Part shown: piece after piece, positions 13,301 to 28,198 of the stretch
Layout of the letters: each line of letters starts with the position of its first letter
Position numbering within the stretch: position 1 is the stretch's first letter
Source: Primula veris
Lineage: Eukaryota; Streptophyta; Magnoliopsida; Ericales; Primulaceae
Assembly (NCBI GenBank): GCA_963682055.1
Contig: OY821745.1
Span: forward strand, 503,501 to 567,500
Direction of reading: 5' to 3'
Length of the DNA: 64,000 bases
Notes under the pieces: model-generated
The model's database searches: none
Told to the model about the DNA's origin: nothing
Seen by the model: the letters and a program-made list of their open reading frames with translations, nothing else
Made by a program: the position numbers and the translations under genes

Positions 13301-16300
13301 AGGAACATAGGTTCCATCGAGTCATCATTAAGATCTTCGGTCCAAGCCAACCATGGATTTTCTTCTCCTTGTAAGAAGAAAATGGAAAATTAGACATCGG
13401 GATATAAAAACGAAATTTAGTGTGAGATGTTCCTAACATGCACTCTAAAAAGACTTGAGGCTTGTTTGGCTCTATTAGCTACATCCAGACGCAATCTAGA
13501 CTTTACAAGGCCTAAATAAGCTACAACTAAACAAGGTCTACAACCAGATATGATCGCTTGACTGTGGCTACAGCTACTAAAATTAAGGTGGAGAATTTGA
13601 GGTTTATAAAAAATCTAGGTTCATCCAACGTAACGCTTCTAGCTTTAACGGGACGGATACCAGTCTAGTTTTTAGAAAAAGAGAGGGGGTAAGCAAAAAC
13701 AATGAGCTTAGCTTAAATTATGCAGCCAAACACAAAGCCTAAGCTGCACTCATGTAAGGGAAAAAGTAGCTGCAAAACAATGCCTTACTAAGTAGTAATG
13801 GCAATGCAGAAGATAGAGCTTCCTTAGCAGCTGTAATAGCCCTTTGCTTTTCTTCATCAGATAACTCGATGGGAGGAACCTCGGCATTCTCTATTTCTAC
13901 TTTCAGCCAGCTGCGGTAAGTTGCGTCACAGGAGTAGTACTCACTCTAATTCACGAAATACAGTAAAATTAAGCTACTTTTTTAGACTCAAGAAAAACTC
14001 TTAAAATCAATGCTGAAGCTAGAAGTAAAACAAGAAACTTACCCAGTCTTTAAACTCTCTTAGGTTTTCGGAAACATCATAATACTCAGCAGAAAGAAGA
14101 GTCTCATCTGGCTGTTTCAAAGGTTCAGCAAGAAATCCAAGCAATTTATGGGCGCCTATTAGCATTGATGGCACCCTCCACATAGAGATAAGAGAAAACT
14201 CTCTCAATAATACATTGCTACAATGTAGGAAGAAAAAAAAAACTATCAGCAACATTGTGAGATGATATGAAAAAGTGGGGTTGCTAATTAATCTGGTTCT
14301 GTTTTGACATTCCTAACTAGCATGCAAATAGGTTTGTAAGTGGTACAAAGAAATAAAATTAGTATCTTGTTTCCCAGCTTACTCCTAATAAAACAAATAA
14401 GGCCATGTTTATTTTGTTTGGTAACACCTTGTAAGTATATTTTGATATACTTTGTACCTTCAAGGTAAAAAAGTGTGCGCGCGTACCAAGAACAGATATA
14501 CTCAATTCCTATTTTTAGCAGAAATAATACCTCTAGAAAGAACCATACATCTTTTGTCAAAGTATACTTTTCTTCTAAGTTACACTGCTATCAACATTTT
14601 TCTACTCCGAGCAATTGCAGCAGAATTGCTAAAAGACCCAAAAATGCTATTTTACCAATTGAATCAAAATAGTTGTACGTTTATCTCAATAGCTAATTTA
14701 GATGAATGGGTATCATTTACCCCTTTTTCTACAGTAAATTGTTGACATACCATTTCCCTGTAGTATCATGTATGTGTAGGGTCCACCACTTCTCATTTCA
14801 TTTGTGCTAACCTCTTCAGATTTACCTTTGATTTTTTATTTTGTTATTTTCATTTTAATAAATTGATGATGACATTAATTAGTAACGGATTTTATTTAAG
14901 GGTGTTGGTCATTATTAAAAAACAATAATACTTTATACTTTTGGGGTTGAAAGACGAGTTTTAGATTATTCAAGAAAAAACATTTCTAAATAAATTTGAA
15001 GTAGTATAATTTTTTAATAAATTTTAACTCGAACATTTTAATATAAGTGGTATTTTATGTATATAATATCATATTTTAATTACTTGTGCCCGCTTGACTA
15101 TCGTTTTTGTTACCTTTAATTTTAGTGTATTAATTTTAGAATTTATAGTTTTTGTTAATATTATACTATTAATGAATTATAAAAAAATTATTTATATACA
15201 ATGTGTATTTTAGATTATCTGCTGGAGAGAAAATCTGTAAATTGGATGTGTATTTTAGATGATCTACTGTGGAGTGATGTGTTAAATACAACATGTAAAA
15301 TAGATTTAAGAGGTTTGATAATGTAAAATAGATGATCGGTTTAGACATTCAGCTGTGAATGCTCTCACAGAACGAAAAGTACACTTTATTTTTATCAAAC
15401 ACACATAAAGTACCTAAAAGTTCATTTTTTTTCATTTCCACTCAAAAAGGACAGTTTTCTCCTCTTATAAACAAGGCTAATTGTGACGCCACCTACACAA
15501 TAGCTCTATATACAAACGGCCACATAATTGACACAAAAGAAACTAAAATGCCAAGTTACCTATGTAAGACTGCTCGGGAAAGAAGTTTGGTGCTAACAGT
15601 TTGAGCATCTTTTATGGTATTTTGAGGTGTAAAGCATAGCCACTGAACAACCATGGCTTTTTGAAGACTCTGCAAACGATACTGCTCAGCAATATCCATT
15701 GACTTGTCATATTTTCCAGCTTTTATTTTTCGAGATCTCGACAATACCCTGTTAAAAAAATTCTTACTAAACAACCATAGCGAATGTTTTGGGGAATGAA
15801 ACTATGCATTGGAAAAACATATAAAAACCTTTCAATGATTTCCTCAAAACTGGCTTTTGATGCATTATCTCCTGAAGAAAATGGCAAGTATTCCACAGCC
15901 GAATGGAAGATTTTGTACTTAGCATGCACACTGTAGAGAATGGAAGCAAAAAATATAATCAGAAAAATGCAAAGTCTAAATGATCAAATAAAACCTCAAA
16001 TCACTTTATCAGACCTGTATTTTTATCAGCATAGGAAGTAAAAATTGGTGGCAAATGAACATATAAAAATTGGATCAGACATGCTATCAAATCTAATACA
16101 GATAATTGGGGAGTACTGAGACAAAAAAAATCATGAAAAAATCAAACATTATTAGTTTACACGCATAATAAGTCCCCAACTTCAACAACACTAGAAAGCA
16201 GTCAATACCCAAAGGTACTATAGCAGGATTTAGTAGTCTTTTCACCTAGTAAAATATAGGGGACTTCTACTCTCTCTCTTTTTTATTGAAGGCTTAACTA

Positions 16301-19300
16301 TTAACTGATATTCCACATCTGACGAGTAATCAGATATACTGCTAAGTGCATGGAATCGATATTTTTTTGAATAGATAGCTTGGGGTTTTAATTCACACAA
16401 AAAAGTTAAATTAGAAAAAGAGTGAAAAGGTGAAGACATACCTGGCATTCAACCTCAATTCCATCATATACACAAACAGATCTGCACATCTGTGGCGTGC
16501 AAGCTGAGAAGCGTAAATACCAACAAGTTCTTCGTGATGCTCCGAGAAAAGAAACATGGCATACCTAAATAATGCTATACCATATTAGTAAAATGAACTC
16601 TGAGTAACGTGCTCTGGGATATGGCAAAATGTAACCTTTGTAAGTAAAAAGGAAACCGCAAATAAAATTTGACTCCCAAGAACGAACTTAAGAAATTATG
16701 CAACAGAAAAGCACGCGTTGTTTCTTTTGGAAGGACGTTTGTCCATCAATCATTCATCGGAAACTTTCATGAATTTAGAATCACATACTCGAATCAAACA
16801 ACAAAATGTAATCAATTCTAACATCTAGCCACTGTCATGTATCACATGTGACGTGTGCAAACTGGGAAATTTGAACACCATCTCCATAGCAAGTCATCTG
16901 ATGAACATAGTCTACAATTCCATAAACTCTTTGATCCATTGGCTTTATAATTATAGTAAACGACGTGTGGACGTTTAATTATTAATCATAACCTCCCCTT
17001 AGGTTAACATCTGAATGCATAACAACAACATGATGCAAAAGTACTTACATATTCAAAATGAGATCACCGACAGTTGTCATCTTTTCTTTAAAATCGTCTT
17101 CCATTTGATCCGCAAGTAGATTCCTAAGCACAAGAACTATATGTGCACCAAAGCGAATCATCTCAGGATCTCCATGGGGCCTAACACAAATAGACAAGCG
17201 CATCGAGCTATAAGTATATTTTGTTTTTCGTGTCAGAGCATAGCTGCATATAGGTGATCTGAGACTCTGCGTCAAACTTCTTTAACTTGCATAAAAAAAT
17301 GTAAGAAAGCAAACAAAAGGCCTAAGAACGTGTGAGAAAGAAATTAAATCAGAAAGCAATTCCAGAATGTTTCTTACGTGGAAATATTCGAACTTCCATA
17401 TAAATAGAGAATGCAAAGTTCTTGCTAAAGTTTTTCCCTTTCTGGATAGGCTTAACATAATATGTATATAACTTTTTGTTAACGCTACATAATAACTATA
17501 TACTAGGACCTTTATACTACCTTAAAGATTTTCAGCAGAATGCAAGTGTCCTATCTCTACAGATAAAGCACTATTACCTGAAGATGTTTTGCTCTTCTTC
17601 TGAAGGTGATATCCAGGACCATATAATTTGGAGCAAAAGCGGAATATTCCCCATCATAAGATTCATCTGTACATAAATTATAAGTTGGCAAAAAGAAATG
17701 GTCACATGTAACCGGATAGAGAAATCTGAAAGAAAACAAAGTCTTATCACCTCTGCATAAGCACAAGGAAAACAGTGATTCCTTGTCTGGTGACAAATTA
17801 ATCTAGAATTTTATTCTACAATTAAAATTTTAGCAACACTTGGTCAATTACGAATTAACTCGGCATGCATAAGTAAACATACTTTAGGAAAATAAAACTG
17901 AAGAAACATTCTGACTTCAAATCTTGATTGCAGCAACAGAGGAGAACTAATACATGACCAACATCGTAACTAGTCCCTTCAACCCCAGATGCCAAAGGTC
18001 CAAAACTACCATTAACCTAAATTAAGATAGATCTATCATGAACGAATTGGTAATCTATAATAGACAAACTTACTAGGAAAGGTGAGAACATGAAAATTAC
18101 TATCATTAAACAGAAATGACATATCGAACCAAGTATGTAAAGAGTTGTGCTTACTTCAATTTGCCGGTGCTGCTCCTTGCATTCTCGAGTAACAGCTTCA
18201 TTCACTGAGTCACTAAAACAATAACAAAAATAAGACCATAGGACTATTAAATATTTCAACGAACAACTTAAATAGATGGGGGTCTTCACATTTAACCTTG
18301 AATGTAGTTTCTGAAGGAGGGCCGAGAGTTGATGGGGTTGCTGGTTAAGAACTTGAACTGGCCAATTTTCTGGTCCAGCCAAAGTATTAGCGACGTCTTC
18401 ATGATTTTCTGGTAATCCTGGTTTTATTCGAGATGCTATTTCTTGATCCACCTGTACGTCGAGCCATGACTTGGCCAGTGCCCAACATGCTGACTGCAAT
18501 TAAGTATAAAGTTACTATTTCTGGGAAATATCATCTTTTTGTACTACCTATCAGCATTTAACAATTGGTACATCATATTATTGTCTACACACAACAGAAC
18601 AAGAGGTAAAGAACCATAAATTTTCAACTCATAGCCACTGGATAAGTTATTTTCTTTTTTATCTTACCTCACCAGATGTAAGGACTACTTATATACTAAT
18701 TATTTGAATACCTTGGTGTATAATTCTGTGTTGATTAATATCAAAATTTTGAAACTTGATGGAATGATGAATTAATAGTTCCACTTTAAGACAATTGGTT
18801 TTAAACTATATATTCTAATAATTACGGAATAATAATCCTTAAAAGAACTGACAGGTTGGTCTACAAAAATAATATTCTTCCTAGTTAATCTGAAGTTGTC
18901 CATCAAACAGAGCAGGTATAATAGAACGCCCAAATAGAGAGGACATGAAGAATAGTTAATTTTTGGACAAAGGAGTGTATCTACAAAAAAAACTTCCTTG
19001 TTTAGTTGTTTATAAAACTACTTGATCGGGATCACCTCCAGACAGACAGAGTAGACTAAACCCATGGGCGTTGGATTAAGTATAGTTCTATTGGATTTGG
19101 AAGGTTTCCCCACAGATTCTATGGAAGCTGGTATGCCATTTAGCTTTTTCATCTGTCGACTAGTAATGTACGGGGTTGAAAAAAAAGTAAAGATATTTGC
19201 TACTCAAAGACAACTAGAAGACAGAACTGCAAAAGTCAAATAATTCCAGTGGTGACTTTCCAAGAAATATCTAAGTGAATCAAAATAGATATATATATTC

Positions 19301-22300
19301 ATAACAAATTAGAATATTGTAAACGTATTTCTCACATTAAAAGACAGATTATTACCTCCCAGTCATTACAAATTGGGAGGATACGCCGCAAGTTACTACA
19401 TTGGGCAGCATATAATCCTGCTTCATATTTCCCTCCATCTTGCTCCGCGATTTTCTTCAGGTATAAAAATTAATGAGTTAGCCACGTCATCCAAATGGAC
19501 ATATCTTAAACGATTCTGCAACAACTATAATTGGATACAAAATCCTTGTCAAAAAGAACGTCTCTCTGAAACGTACATCAAAAATAAGTGTTTCTGATAG
19601 CTGCAATGCTATTGAAGATAAAAACACAGATCAATGCCTTACGTTTTGTCAAGTGATTGTGATTTTATTGATCTGTAGATGTTTTGACAACAAATACTCG
19701 GAATACAATTATAAATATTTTTATTCTACCTCTGAAGCACAATAAGTAGCCCATTTCCAGAGACGCCACTGGTGACCAAAGCCACTTTCAGTTTCAATTG
19801 CTTGCAAAGTTTTGTTTTTTCCATTCTTTACCAGGGATTCAAGTGACGGAAAAAGATTCATCCCTCCAAACGGGTTTAACGAGGCAGCCCTCCATGGCTG
19901 TCCAAATGAAAATTTCATATTAAAATGGGACTGACTGTAAACGTGGTCACTTAAGAAAACAATGATAGAAATCAATAGATAAACCTGCCCAGCCGAACGA
20001 CAAAGATTACAAGCCTCCTCTAATCTTCCGGCCTTTAACAGAGTCCAGACATCTTCGAAAAGGGATTCATCCTGCTTCTGTTGGTAAAACACTTCTAATA
20101 AGAATATACCAAGAATGTATCTATCCATAGGTAGCAAATACTCGTATAGGGTTTTTTACTGTTTCATACACCAACCTATCACGTTCATTATATTTTGTAT
20201 ACCGAGTCCGACCTACAATGTTGTCCTGATTAGTAAACTAACCTAACCTTTTATTTCTCGCTCAGTCCACTCCCGTTGCTATTATAATAAAATTAGTACA
20301 CAAAAGTGATGATTGACCAGTAGGTTTGTGTACAAGAGTTATAATCAACAAAAGGCCAGAGTACCAAAATGATTAAAAAAACGTGAGGTTTCTGTTAATT
20401 AAAATGAAAGGTCTCTGACTAATCAATTTACTTGAGATTAGTGCATTAAACGTTAAATATGATATATTAGCGCACAAAATCAAAATTTCAGGATATTTAC
20501 TGTACAAATAGTAAAAAGAACGTAGCAGATATATGGAACTCTAGTATAGTCTGATTAACAATCCATGTGTGCATCAGGAGAGAGAAATACCTTATCCTCA
20601 GGCAGGTGTTCTGCTTCTTCACGTGTTGGAGCATCAAAATCCAAGTGTTGTACAGTTTTTATTTTTGAGATACCAGTCTGCAACGAGAGCTGAGTATGAC
20701 GCCATATTCCAGATGTGGGGAGGTAAGTTCCAACATGAGAACCTCTGACCTGCAAAACCAACACAAATTCGTCAATTGTGAATGTGATTAATCTAAACCT
20801 ATAGTGACAGAAAAATGAAACAAACAAATATTACAAAAGGCAAAAAAGCCAAAAACCAAACAAATATGAACTTAATGGTCCAATTTTGACGTAATTTTAC
20901 TATTTTAGTTGTTATGAAAGAACTCAGGTGGTCAAATGCTAATCCGTAAATGTGAGAATGGTTAGACAAGCATGCTCCATTATTGGTATGTCACAGGAGT
21001 TGTACAATGACACCGATCCATATTTTTTAAATCACGAGAAAGAAGTAGAGAACATTGGTATGTCACAAATTGTACAAACGTCACTGATCCATATCTTAAA
21101 TCATGAGATAAAGCATAGAAAATTAAGGAACTCAGACAAACTCTTTACGTTTACGCTTGTTTGGTTGTAGCTTTTGAGCAGATAAGCTGGATATTTTAGT
21201 TATATGCTTTTAGGCAAATAACATGGACGATTAAGTTCAACTTCTAGCTTCTCATGAGATATCAAAACCAGAAATTCTCAGCTTTTAAGCTGTTTTAAGG
21301 CTTTAAGCAAATCCGAGCTAATGACCTCAACTGAACGAGGTTTTTGTGCTATCCAGCATGGGGGTTAAAAGTTAAAACTTCAATTCAAGATATATTAGCA
21401 TTAGGCTGTCAAAATGCGAAAAATGATAAAAGAATGAAGGAATAAAAAAGTCTTTTCACCTTGTTATCCAATTCAAGTGCATTAGAGGCCAACTGTTCAA
21501 GCCATTGCACGATACGGAGGCATAATTGCGCTGTGTGGTCTGTAACTACAAATTGACAAGCTTCCACATGTGAAGTCGTTGGGCACTGTCACGACGCATT
21601 ACATCAGCAAACCAACCACAAAAAATGAAATGAAAAAACTACCATTAATAGATCATTACCAGCATCAGATCTTCAGGAAGTTCTTTGCTTTCTACAAGAA
21701 AAAGAAAAATCATTCTTTTACACGTCCAGCACTTAATGCAACTAAACCAAACATAAGCATGTAACCGCAATCAATAATACACCAAAGATGAAGAAGTAAA
21801 TTTTAGGTCAAAGTTATCCTTAAGTCCTGGAATATGAAGATTCAGAGCAAAAAATAGAAACAATTTTGGACCAATTCTCAAGGGAAAGTACTTGTGGTTT
21901 AACCTTCAGACATGAATTTTGGAGCAACATGCTCATCCATCAGAAATTAATTTTATAGTGATTTTATGGTCTGTTGCTGTCTAAGAAAACAAAGCAAAAA
22001 AAAAACTTTAAAACAAGACACATAAACCAGATAAGCTTCCAACAGCATTGCTAACTGTTCAAATAGATACGTCACAGATGGGCATTAGAGAAAAGGCAAC
22101 AATTTATAACCTTTCCCATAGAGGTACCACAGAAGAGACCAAGAGGCAGCTTCATTAAGCAACAGCCGAGCCTTGTGCCTTGTCAACTTGTCCTCCACAA
22201 TTCTATGTCTTTCACTCGATCTATACCTAGAAAGAATTAAAAACGAAAACATTAGTCGATTTGCCAAGAAGAGAACCTAAGTCTTATTACTAAACTAAAG

Positions 22301-25300
22301 TTAAAAAGAAAAGGGGTACATAGGTGCTTCTAAATTTGGTCTCCGGTTCAAGCAACAAAAGAGTTTGCAGACTAACCTCAATTATGAGGGGTTAATTACA
22401 TGTTATTACATTTTTTGGGGATTTAGTACACTTATTTTACCAAACATAAGGATCTCACAGGTTGGGTAGCAATTAAATAAGAAAAACAAATATTTTATAA
22501 CACGAGTCTATCCCTTTATCCACTTCTGAACACTGTTCTATCAAATGTAACTGTTGTAGTTGCCAAATATTGTATTTTTTCTATAGCGCACAAAGGCGGA
22601 AAGAAATATTCGGACAAGGTAACAAACACTGTCTTTTACAAGTTAGTATACAAAATCAAAATCTAATGATAAGTGTACAAAATTAAATTAACCCTTTTTA
22701 ATTTTTATGCTAAATATCAAACTTCATCTTTTTCCTTGCATCTCCAATTCCCTTCAAAATTTAGTGTAAATAGCATGAGTGGATTCATCTCAACAGTAAA
22801 ACCCAACAATAAGGATTATGCCCCATTAGGCATTTTTAACGCAGAAATAATAACATAATCTGCACAACCCTCATAGTGGTTTCTCCAGAAATTTGGTAGA
22901 GATTTATATCTGAAATCAACATGTAATCCAAAAAACAACACATACAAGAACTGTAGAAATTAGTCATATTACCTTATCGACTCTGAAACGTCGCGGCAAG
23001 ATTTTTCAAATTGTAATATGAGATCAGGGAAAGAGATCAACTCTGTAATAAGTTCAATATCAGCTAAACGGCAAGAAAAATGAAACATGATAAAAGAAAG
23101 TTCCAACATAATCCAGAGCAAGCAAGAAATCTGTAGAACAGTTTGGGGAGTAACTGAAGTAGCATTAATAAAAGGATGCAAAATATAGGGGATGAAAGTT
23201 TCAGTTGCTTGGATTTAGGATACTTGAAATAAAGGGAAAGAAATAGATTTTTTTTAACTGTGAGCAAGCCAATGGACCAAAACCTTCAAAATATAAAGTA
23301 CAAGTACCTATAGAAAATATTTATATTCGTAAGTGTAGTAAAACTAATTGCAGTAAAACTAATGAAAGTAAGTATTTCATATAAAAATGCAAAAGACAGA
23401 AATATTATGTGGAAACGCAGTTAAATAGTCACCTTGAAGAGCAGAATCCAATAAAGAAGCAAATAAGGAAAAAGTTGTATCAGCGTCATCAGCCATTACA
23501 TCGTCCTCCTGCTTAATAGATTGAGCTGAATAACTTCCATGTCTATGGATTGAATTCCCACCAATATATGCCTCCGTTACTAACAAAATTGGATTTACAT
23601 CAGTATATTGCATGTGATATTTGAGATGTATATTTACGCATTTCTGATCTCATACCACGACTTTTAGCAGGGGTCCCTTCAAATTGATGGGTATCATAGC
23701 TCTCAGCCTCTTGTTTGATATTTTCAAATAAAAGCGCAGCATTAGGAAATCTTTCCAATCTCTGCCCATCGCTAAATATACCTGATCTGCTGAACTCTGA
23801 ATCTGAGATACCAGGGGTTGGTGAAATGCTTGAAGTTGAATGCCTACACAAAATCACAAATTAAAATTTCATTCAAAGATTCGTTACACGAAATTTCTCT
23901 GGGTCATGGGAAAACTTTGAGACTGTAATTAGGTATAGCACACTTGAACTACAAGCTGGAAGTTGAGTGTTTGTGTCATACACACGATAAACCCATTCAT
24001 TACATAAATGATCCTTAGAATCACAGAAGAGATTTGAAAGTTTGGGTGTTTATGACAGTCGAAAATTATAAGCTTGAAACCAAGTGCTTTGTCCTACACA
24101 TTAAAGAATCATTTACCACTTGTATTCTCCCTTGAACCACATTAAAAAAGTTTGAAACTCAATTAATTAGTAGACACTTTAACTATACGCTTGAAGCAAA
24201 GTGATTTACATAAATGTGTAATTCTCAACATGTAGACTAAAACACAACAGTTTGGATAACATGTATACAGGCATAAATGAGTGATAGCCCATGAACGTTT
24301 GATTAAACTCAAATCATCCCGACCTTTTGACCAAAAAGCTCTCTCTGACAAGTAAACCGTGTTCCAAGAGCTGGTTTTCGGTAGGTAACCAATTTGAACG
24401 GAACTCGGTAATATAACAAAAAAACAGTTTCAAATGCTTTTGACATACATATGGTATACATAGTATGAAGAGAGTGTAGTTTAAAATATGGTCTTGCTTG
24501 GTTGCACTTTTTTACGCTCGACTTGTTTTATTTTTCTCACTTTTCAAATAATTAAGGGCCTTGGATTTGGTTGTACTGCATTAATATTTCTGACCTGAAA
24601 TGACAAGAAATTATAAGGGAATGAACCCTTCTTTTTCTTTACATCAAATAGGTCCGCTGTCCGCTTACTTACTAACTAATAAATTTGTAGGAAAAAGAAA
24701 GCCTATAAACCCATCTCAGAAAATATATAAATTCTCTCATCGCATACTAATTCCAAGAACAACCATAAAGCATCTATCCATTTACTATTAAATCTTCAAT
24801 TTCCGTTTCCCATTATATTCTCGAGATTACATTCTAGTTCCCAGTTTCTGTAACGTACAAATCTCTGTTAAAACCATCATGAAAAAATCGAAATAGTATT
24901 ATAGTACTAAGTAAAGCCTGAATCTTAGTTAAACAAAGACATAAAGTTAGTGTTATATCCTTATTAAAAAACACTAGTGTAACAACTAACAAGGCATCAG
25001 TAATTTAGTAGCCAATCAAATTGATATATCGGTTAGGTCAGTCCATCTTAAAGCCTATAGCTTTTTCAAGCCAAAACACACGAAAATCTCTCTTTTTAAG
25101 CTGGACAAAAATAAATAAAAATAACCTAGCTTTTAAGATGAAATAGGCTGAACTAAAAAACAGCGAACAAGGCCCAAATACCCATCAATGTACATGCATG
25201 TATCTTCTCACAGCAGCTTACAAACTGTCAAGTAAATAATAACCGAGCTTTTAAGCAAGAATCTGAGCTTAAAAGCTGCAAACAAAACAATACTCAAATA

Positions 25301-26546
25301 CCCAAACTGTACTTACCTATAAACTCTCACCCTACTCTACAAAGGTGTCAATGCAATCATATTAAATCTACCAAACTATCAAAAAATTAAAATCTCGTTT
25401 ATGTGGTATTGCCTAAGACTTCCAATATCACAACTTTCCTTCCCCATTTTCGTGTAATTCCACATAGTAACTTAAGCTAGAACCCAATAAAAAAACTGCA
25501 AACAAAACAATGCCCAAAAACCCACATTATATATACTTCTAACTCTCACCCTACCCTACAAAATTGTCAATACGACCATACTAAATCTACCAAAATAAAG
25601 GAAAAAAATAAAGAAAAAAACTGGGTTTCCTTTAATACTTCCAAGATCGCAACTTTCTTTCCCCATTTTCGTGTAATTTTAATTAGTAAATAAAGCCGAA
25701 ACTTAATAAAAAGCTGCAAACGGAACAATTCCCAAAAACCCACGTTGTACTTGCTTATAAACTATCACCCTACTCTACAAAATTGCCAATACAATCATAA
25801 ATCTACCAAAATATTCTTTAAAAAAAAAATTGGGTTTCACCTAATATTCATCTAACCCAATAAAAAGGCTGCAAACAAAACAGTGCCCAAAAACCCACAT
25901 TGTACTTACCTATATCACAAAACAATCATACTAAATCTACCAAATAATCACAAAATTAAAAAATCCCGATTCTGGGTTTCCCCTAATATTCACAATATCA
26001 CAACTTTCCTTCCTTATTTTTACTGTAACTAAATAAAAATCCAATAAGTAAATAAATAAAACCAAAACCTACATTTAAGTAGTCAATCAAACTGAGAAGA
26101 AAAAAGGGTAGACGGACGGAGTATTCCTAATATACTAAATCTCTATACAACCAATGCCCAAATACCCACTCTACAAAATTGTCAATACTAAATTTACCAA
26201 AATATCCTTAAAAAAAAAACTGGGTTTCCCCAAATATTCACAAGATCACAACTTTCCTTCCTTAATTCACTGTAATTCTAAAAAGAAACTAAATCCAAAA
26301 CCCAATAAATCAGTAAATAAAAAACCAAAAACTAAAAAAAAAAGGGGTTAAAACCCATTTAAGTAATCAACCAAACTGAGCATAAAAAAGGGTAGTCAGA
26401 TAATTAATCCATATATGTTTTTTACACAAACATAAATACATATAGATACATAAATATAGATACATATATAAATATAGATATAGAGAATACCTATAGCGAC
26501 GAAAAGGGTCTCTAGGAGTGAGATCTTTTGGGTTATCAATCTCCAT
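10344..26546 (-). CDS. NUP107: NUP107, nuclear pore Y-complex scaffold nucleoporin
   Basis: NUP107 is a structural alpha-helical nucleoporin of the Nup107-160 (Y) complex of the nuclear pore. Twenty-five exons join in frame to 1057 residues (Arabidopsis about 1077): 26491-26546, 23656-23843, 23433-23579, 22973-23063, 22111-22226, 21660-21691, 21460-21585, 20591-20749, 19985-20077, 19730-19897, 19356-19454, 18297-18493, 18155-18212, 17578-17666, 17049-17180, 16442-16564, 15829-15930, 15560-15748, 14043-14217, 13789-13945, 13165-13367, 12237-12378, 10955-11115, 10571-10687, 10344-10397. Landmarks are PRDPFRRYR at the N-terminus, KVRGSHVGTYLPTSGIW, the Nup84/Nup107 signature LCRSAGQPWRAASL (about 331-344), LHATAMLCLPSGECL, and the end FLLFEREYSIYKMELE before TAA. 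All splice phases agree and no lesion is seen. It is divergent from FLU. Confidence 0.96.
12634..12959. repeat. Recent 163-base tandem duplication in a NUP107 intron
   Basis: The units 12634-12796 and 12797-12959 are almost identical (the visible difference is AAAACCTAAC versus AAAGCCTAAC). They lie in the intron between exons 12237-12378 and 13165-13367. Near identity means a young duplication. It carries no coding sequence. Confidence 0.85.
25280..26400. repeat. Degenerate tandem array in NUP107 intron 1
   Basis: About five diverged units of roughly 180-260 bases occur. Each carries words like CCCAAATACCCAC, CTACAAAATTGTCAATAC, CTGGGTTTCCCCTAATATTC and CACAACTTTCCTTCC, plus AAAAGCTGCAAACAAAACA. 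The array fills the 5' part of the 2.6-kb first intron close to the start codon. Its role, if any, is unknown. Confidence 0.65.
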
Positions 26547-26724
26547 ATCTCTGCTACTAATTCAACCAAATTTTAAAGTGGCTTTTATTTTATTTTGTTT
26601 TTATCAACCTTTTTTTTTTTAGGGCTTTAATAAAACCCTAAATAACCCCTCTCTAGTGGTATTTAAGTGTTCTTTGTTTTTTTTTTTTGTTTTTTTTTTT
26701 ATTTTGGCGCCTTTGGATTTGATG

Positions 26725-26995
26725 GAATATGTAGGGGCCGGTCCGGTTCGGGTTTTTGGTAAAACCGAAACCGAAACCGAACATATTTTTCGGTTCGGTT
26801 TTTTTTTCGGTCTTTTTATTTTTTTGGACAGAACCGGACCGGTTTTTTCGGTCCAGTTTCGGTTTTTTTCGGGGTTTTTCGGGTATTTTCGGTCTTTTTT
26901 TTGTTCGGTTTTACTGAAAACCGAAACCGACCTGAAAATTTTTCGATTTCTGTTTTTTTCGGTTCGGTTCTGTTCGGTTTTTCCGGTTTTTCTAC
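26725..26995. repeat. CGGTTCGG/ACCGAAACCG low-complexity block upstream of NUP107
   Basis: The motif CGGTTCGGTTTT and its complement ACCGAAACCGAA recur on both strands, giving local inverted repeats in an otherwise AT-rich region. Long open frames on both strands here arise only from the repeat. The block lies about 180-450 bases upstream of the NUP107 start and so in its promoter. Confidence 0.7.
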
Positions 26996-26999
26996 CAGC

Positions 27000-28198
27000 T
27001 CTAGGCATATGTCACGTTTTGCGTTACACTTTTTATTAATTTGACACAGTTTTCTGTTTTTTTTTTAATTATTATTAAGTTATACACATATTTCTATTTT
27101 AATAAAACTGTAATAACTAATCATATATTTTATTAAAAAAATTCTTCATCAACATTTATTTATAATTTTACTAACTTGATTTGTGTTCATGTATATTAAT
27201 ACATGTTTGGTATAACTTTTTTTTTACCCTGCTTTTTTCGCTTTTTTATTTTAAAAAGTCGCATGGTATTATATTGCTTCGACTATGCATATTTTTCACA
27301 TTGAAGTTAGTAGAGATCGGACGGATCATGATCAACCCACCAAGACTCTAACCGCTCGATTAACCGTGTGTATATGAATTAAGTATCAATCGTTTAAACT
27401 CACTAAATCAACAATCATTTCCCCAAAAGCAAGACAGTTTATTAACCTGTTAAATTAGATAATAATTATAAAGGTAAACGTATTGTTTTCCTTTTATTAA
27501 CGGACTTTTATTGTCACACCGATCTCATTGTGATTGTAGTTGATTTTTTTTTTAGTTTGTGAGCAACGCTGCAAGCAAATCTAAGATTGTATGAACATAT
27601 TGTTTCGGGTTGTTAACATCTCGGCTCATTTTTGCCTGTTAAATAAACGAACGGTACAATTATGTTGGTATTATATTGAACATGGTATTATATTGGTCAT
27701 GCAGTACAATTACTACTACTCATTCTTATACCGCAAACAAACATGACCTAAGTGTATTATATCAATGCTTTAACAAAAACTGTAAATATTTTTAAAAATT
27801 ATGCTACTCACATAAAAATATTTAAATAGTGAAAAACGGTACATATTCAAAACTTTAAATTTTACTAATCTGGACCATAATCTAACAATTTAGTACATCG
27901 ATGTTTAAGAAAAAGACAAAATTAAATTAACGTTATGTCACCTATCACATAACGAGTACAATTGCGTTAATATACATCAAAAACATATATGCAAATATGA
28001 GATACAATCATATAAAGAGTGCAAATTTGTCGATTCATACCGTCAAACCTGAAAATTCATGGAGTCTAAATTAATAAAATTTAAAAGTTGGTTATCAAAT
28101 TGCTAAATAAGGATACTAAACATTTTTTTGTCTATAATTAATTATATATCATGCTCCTAGTATTATCCAGTGTATTAATATATATATATATATATATA
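27000..28198. other. NUP107/FLU divergent intergenic region
   Basis: AT-rich sequence without a recognisable gene. It must hold parts of both divergent promoters. I see no clear shared control element, and the right end runs into a TA microsatellite that borders the foldback element. Confidence 0.55.

Noticed and set aside
26619..27039. Overlapping ORFs of about 127-129 codons on both strands
   Set aside because: They come from the CGGTTCGG/ACCGAA low-complexity block and have repetitive Lys/Arg/Glu or Phe/Val-rich products.
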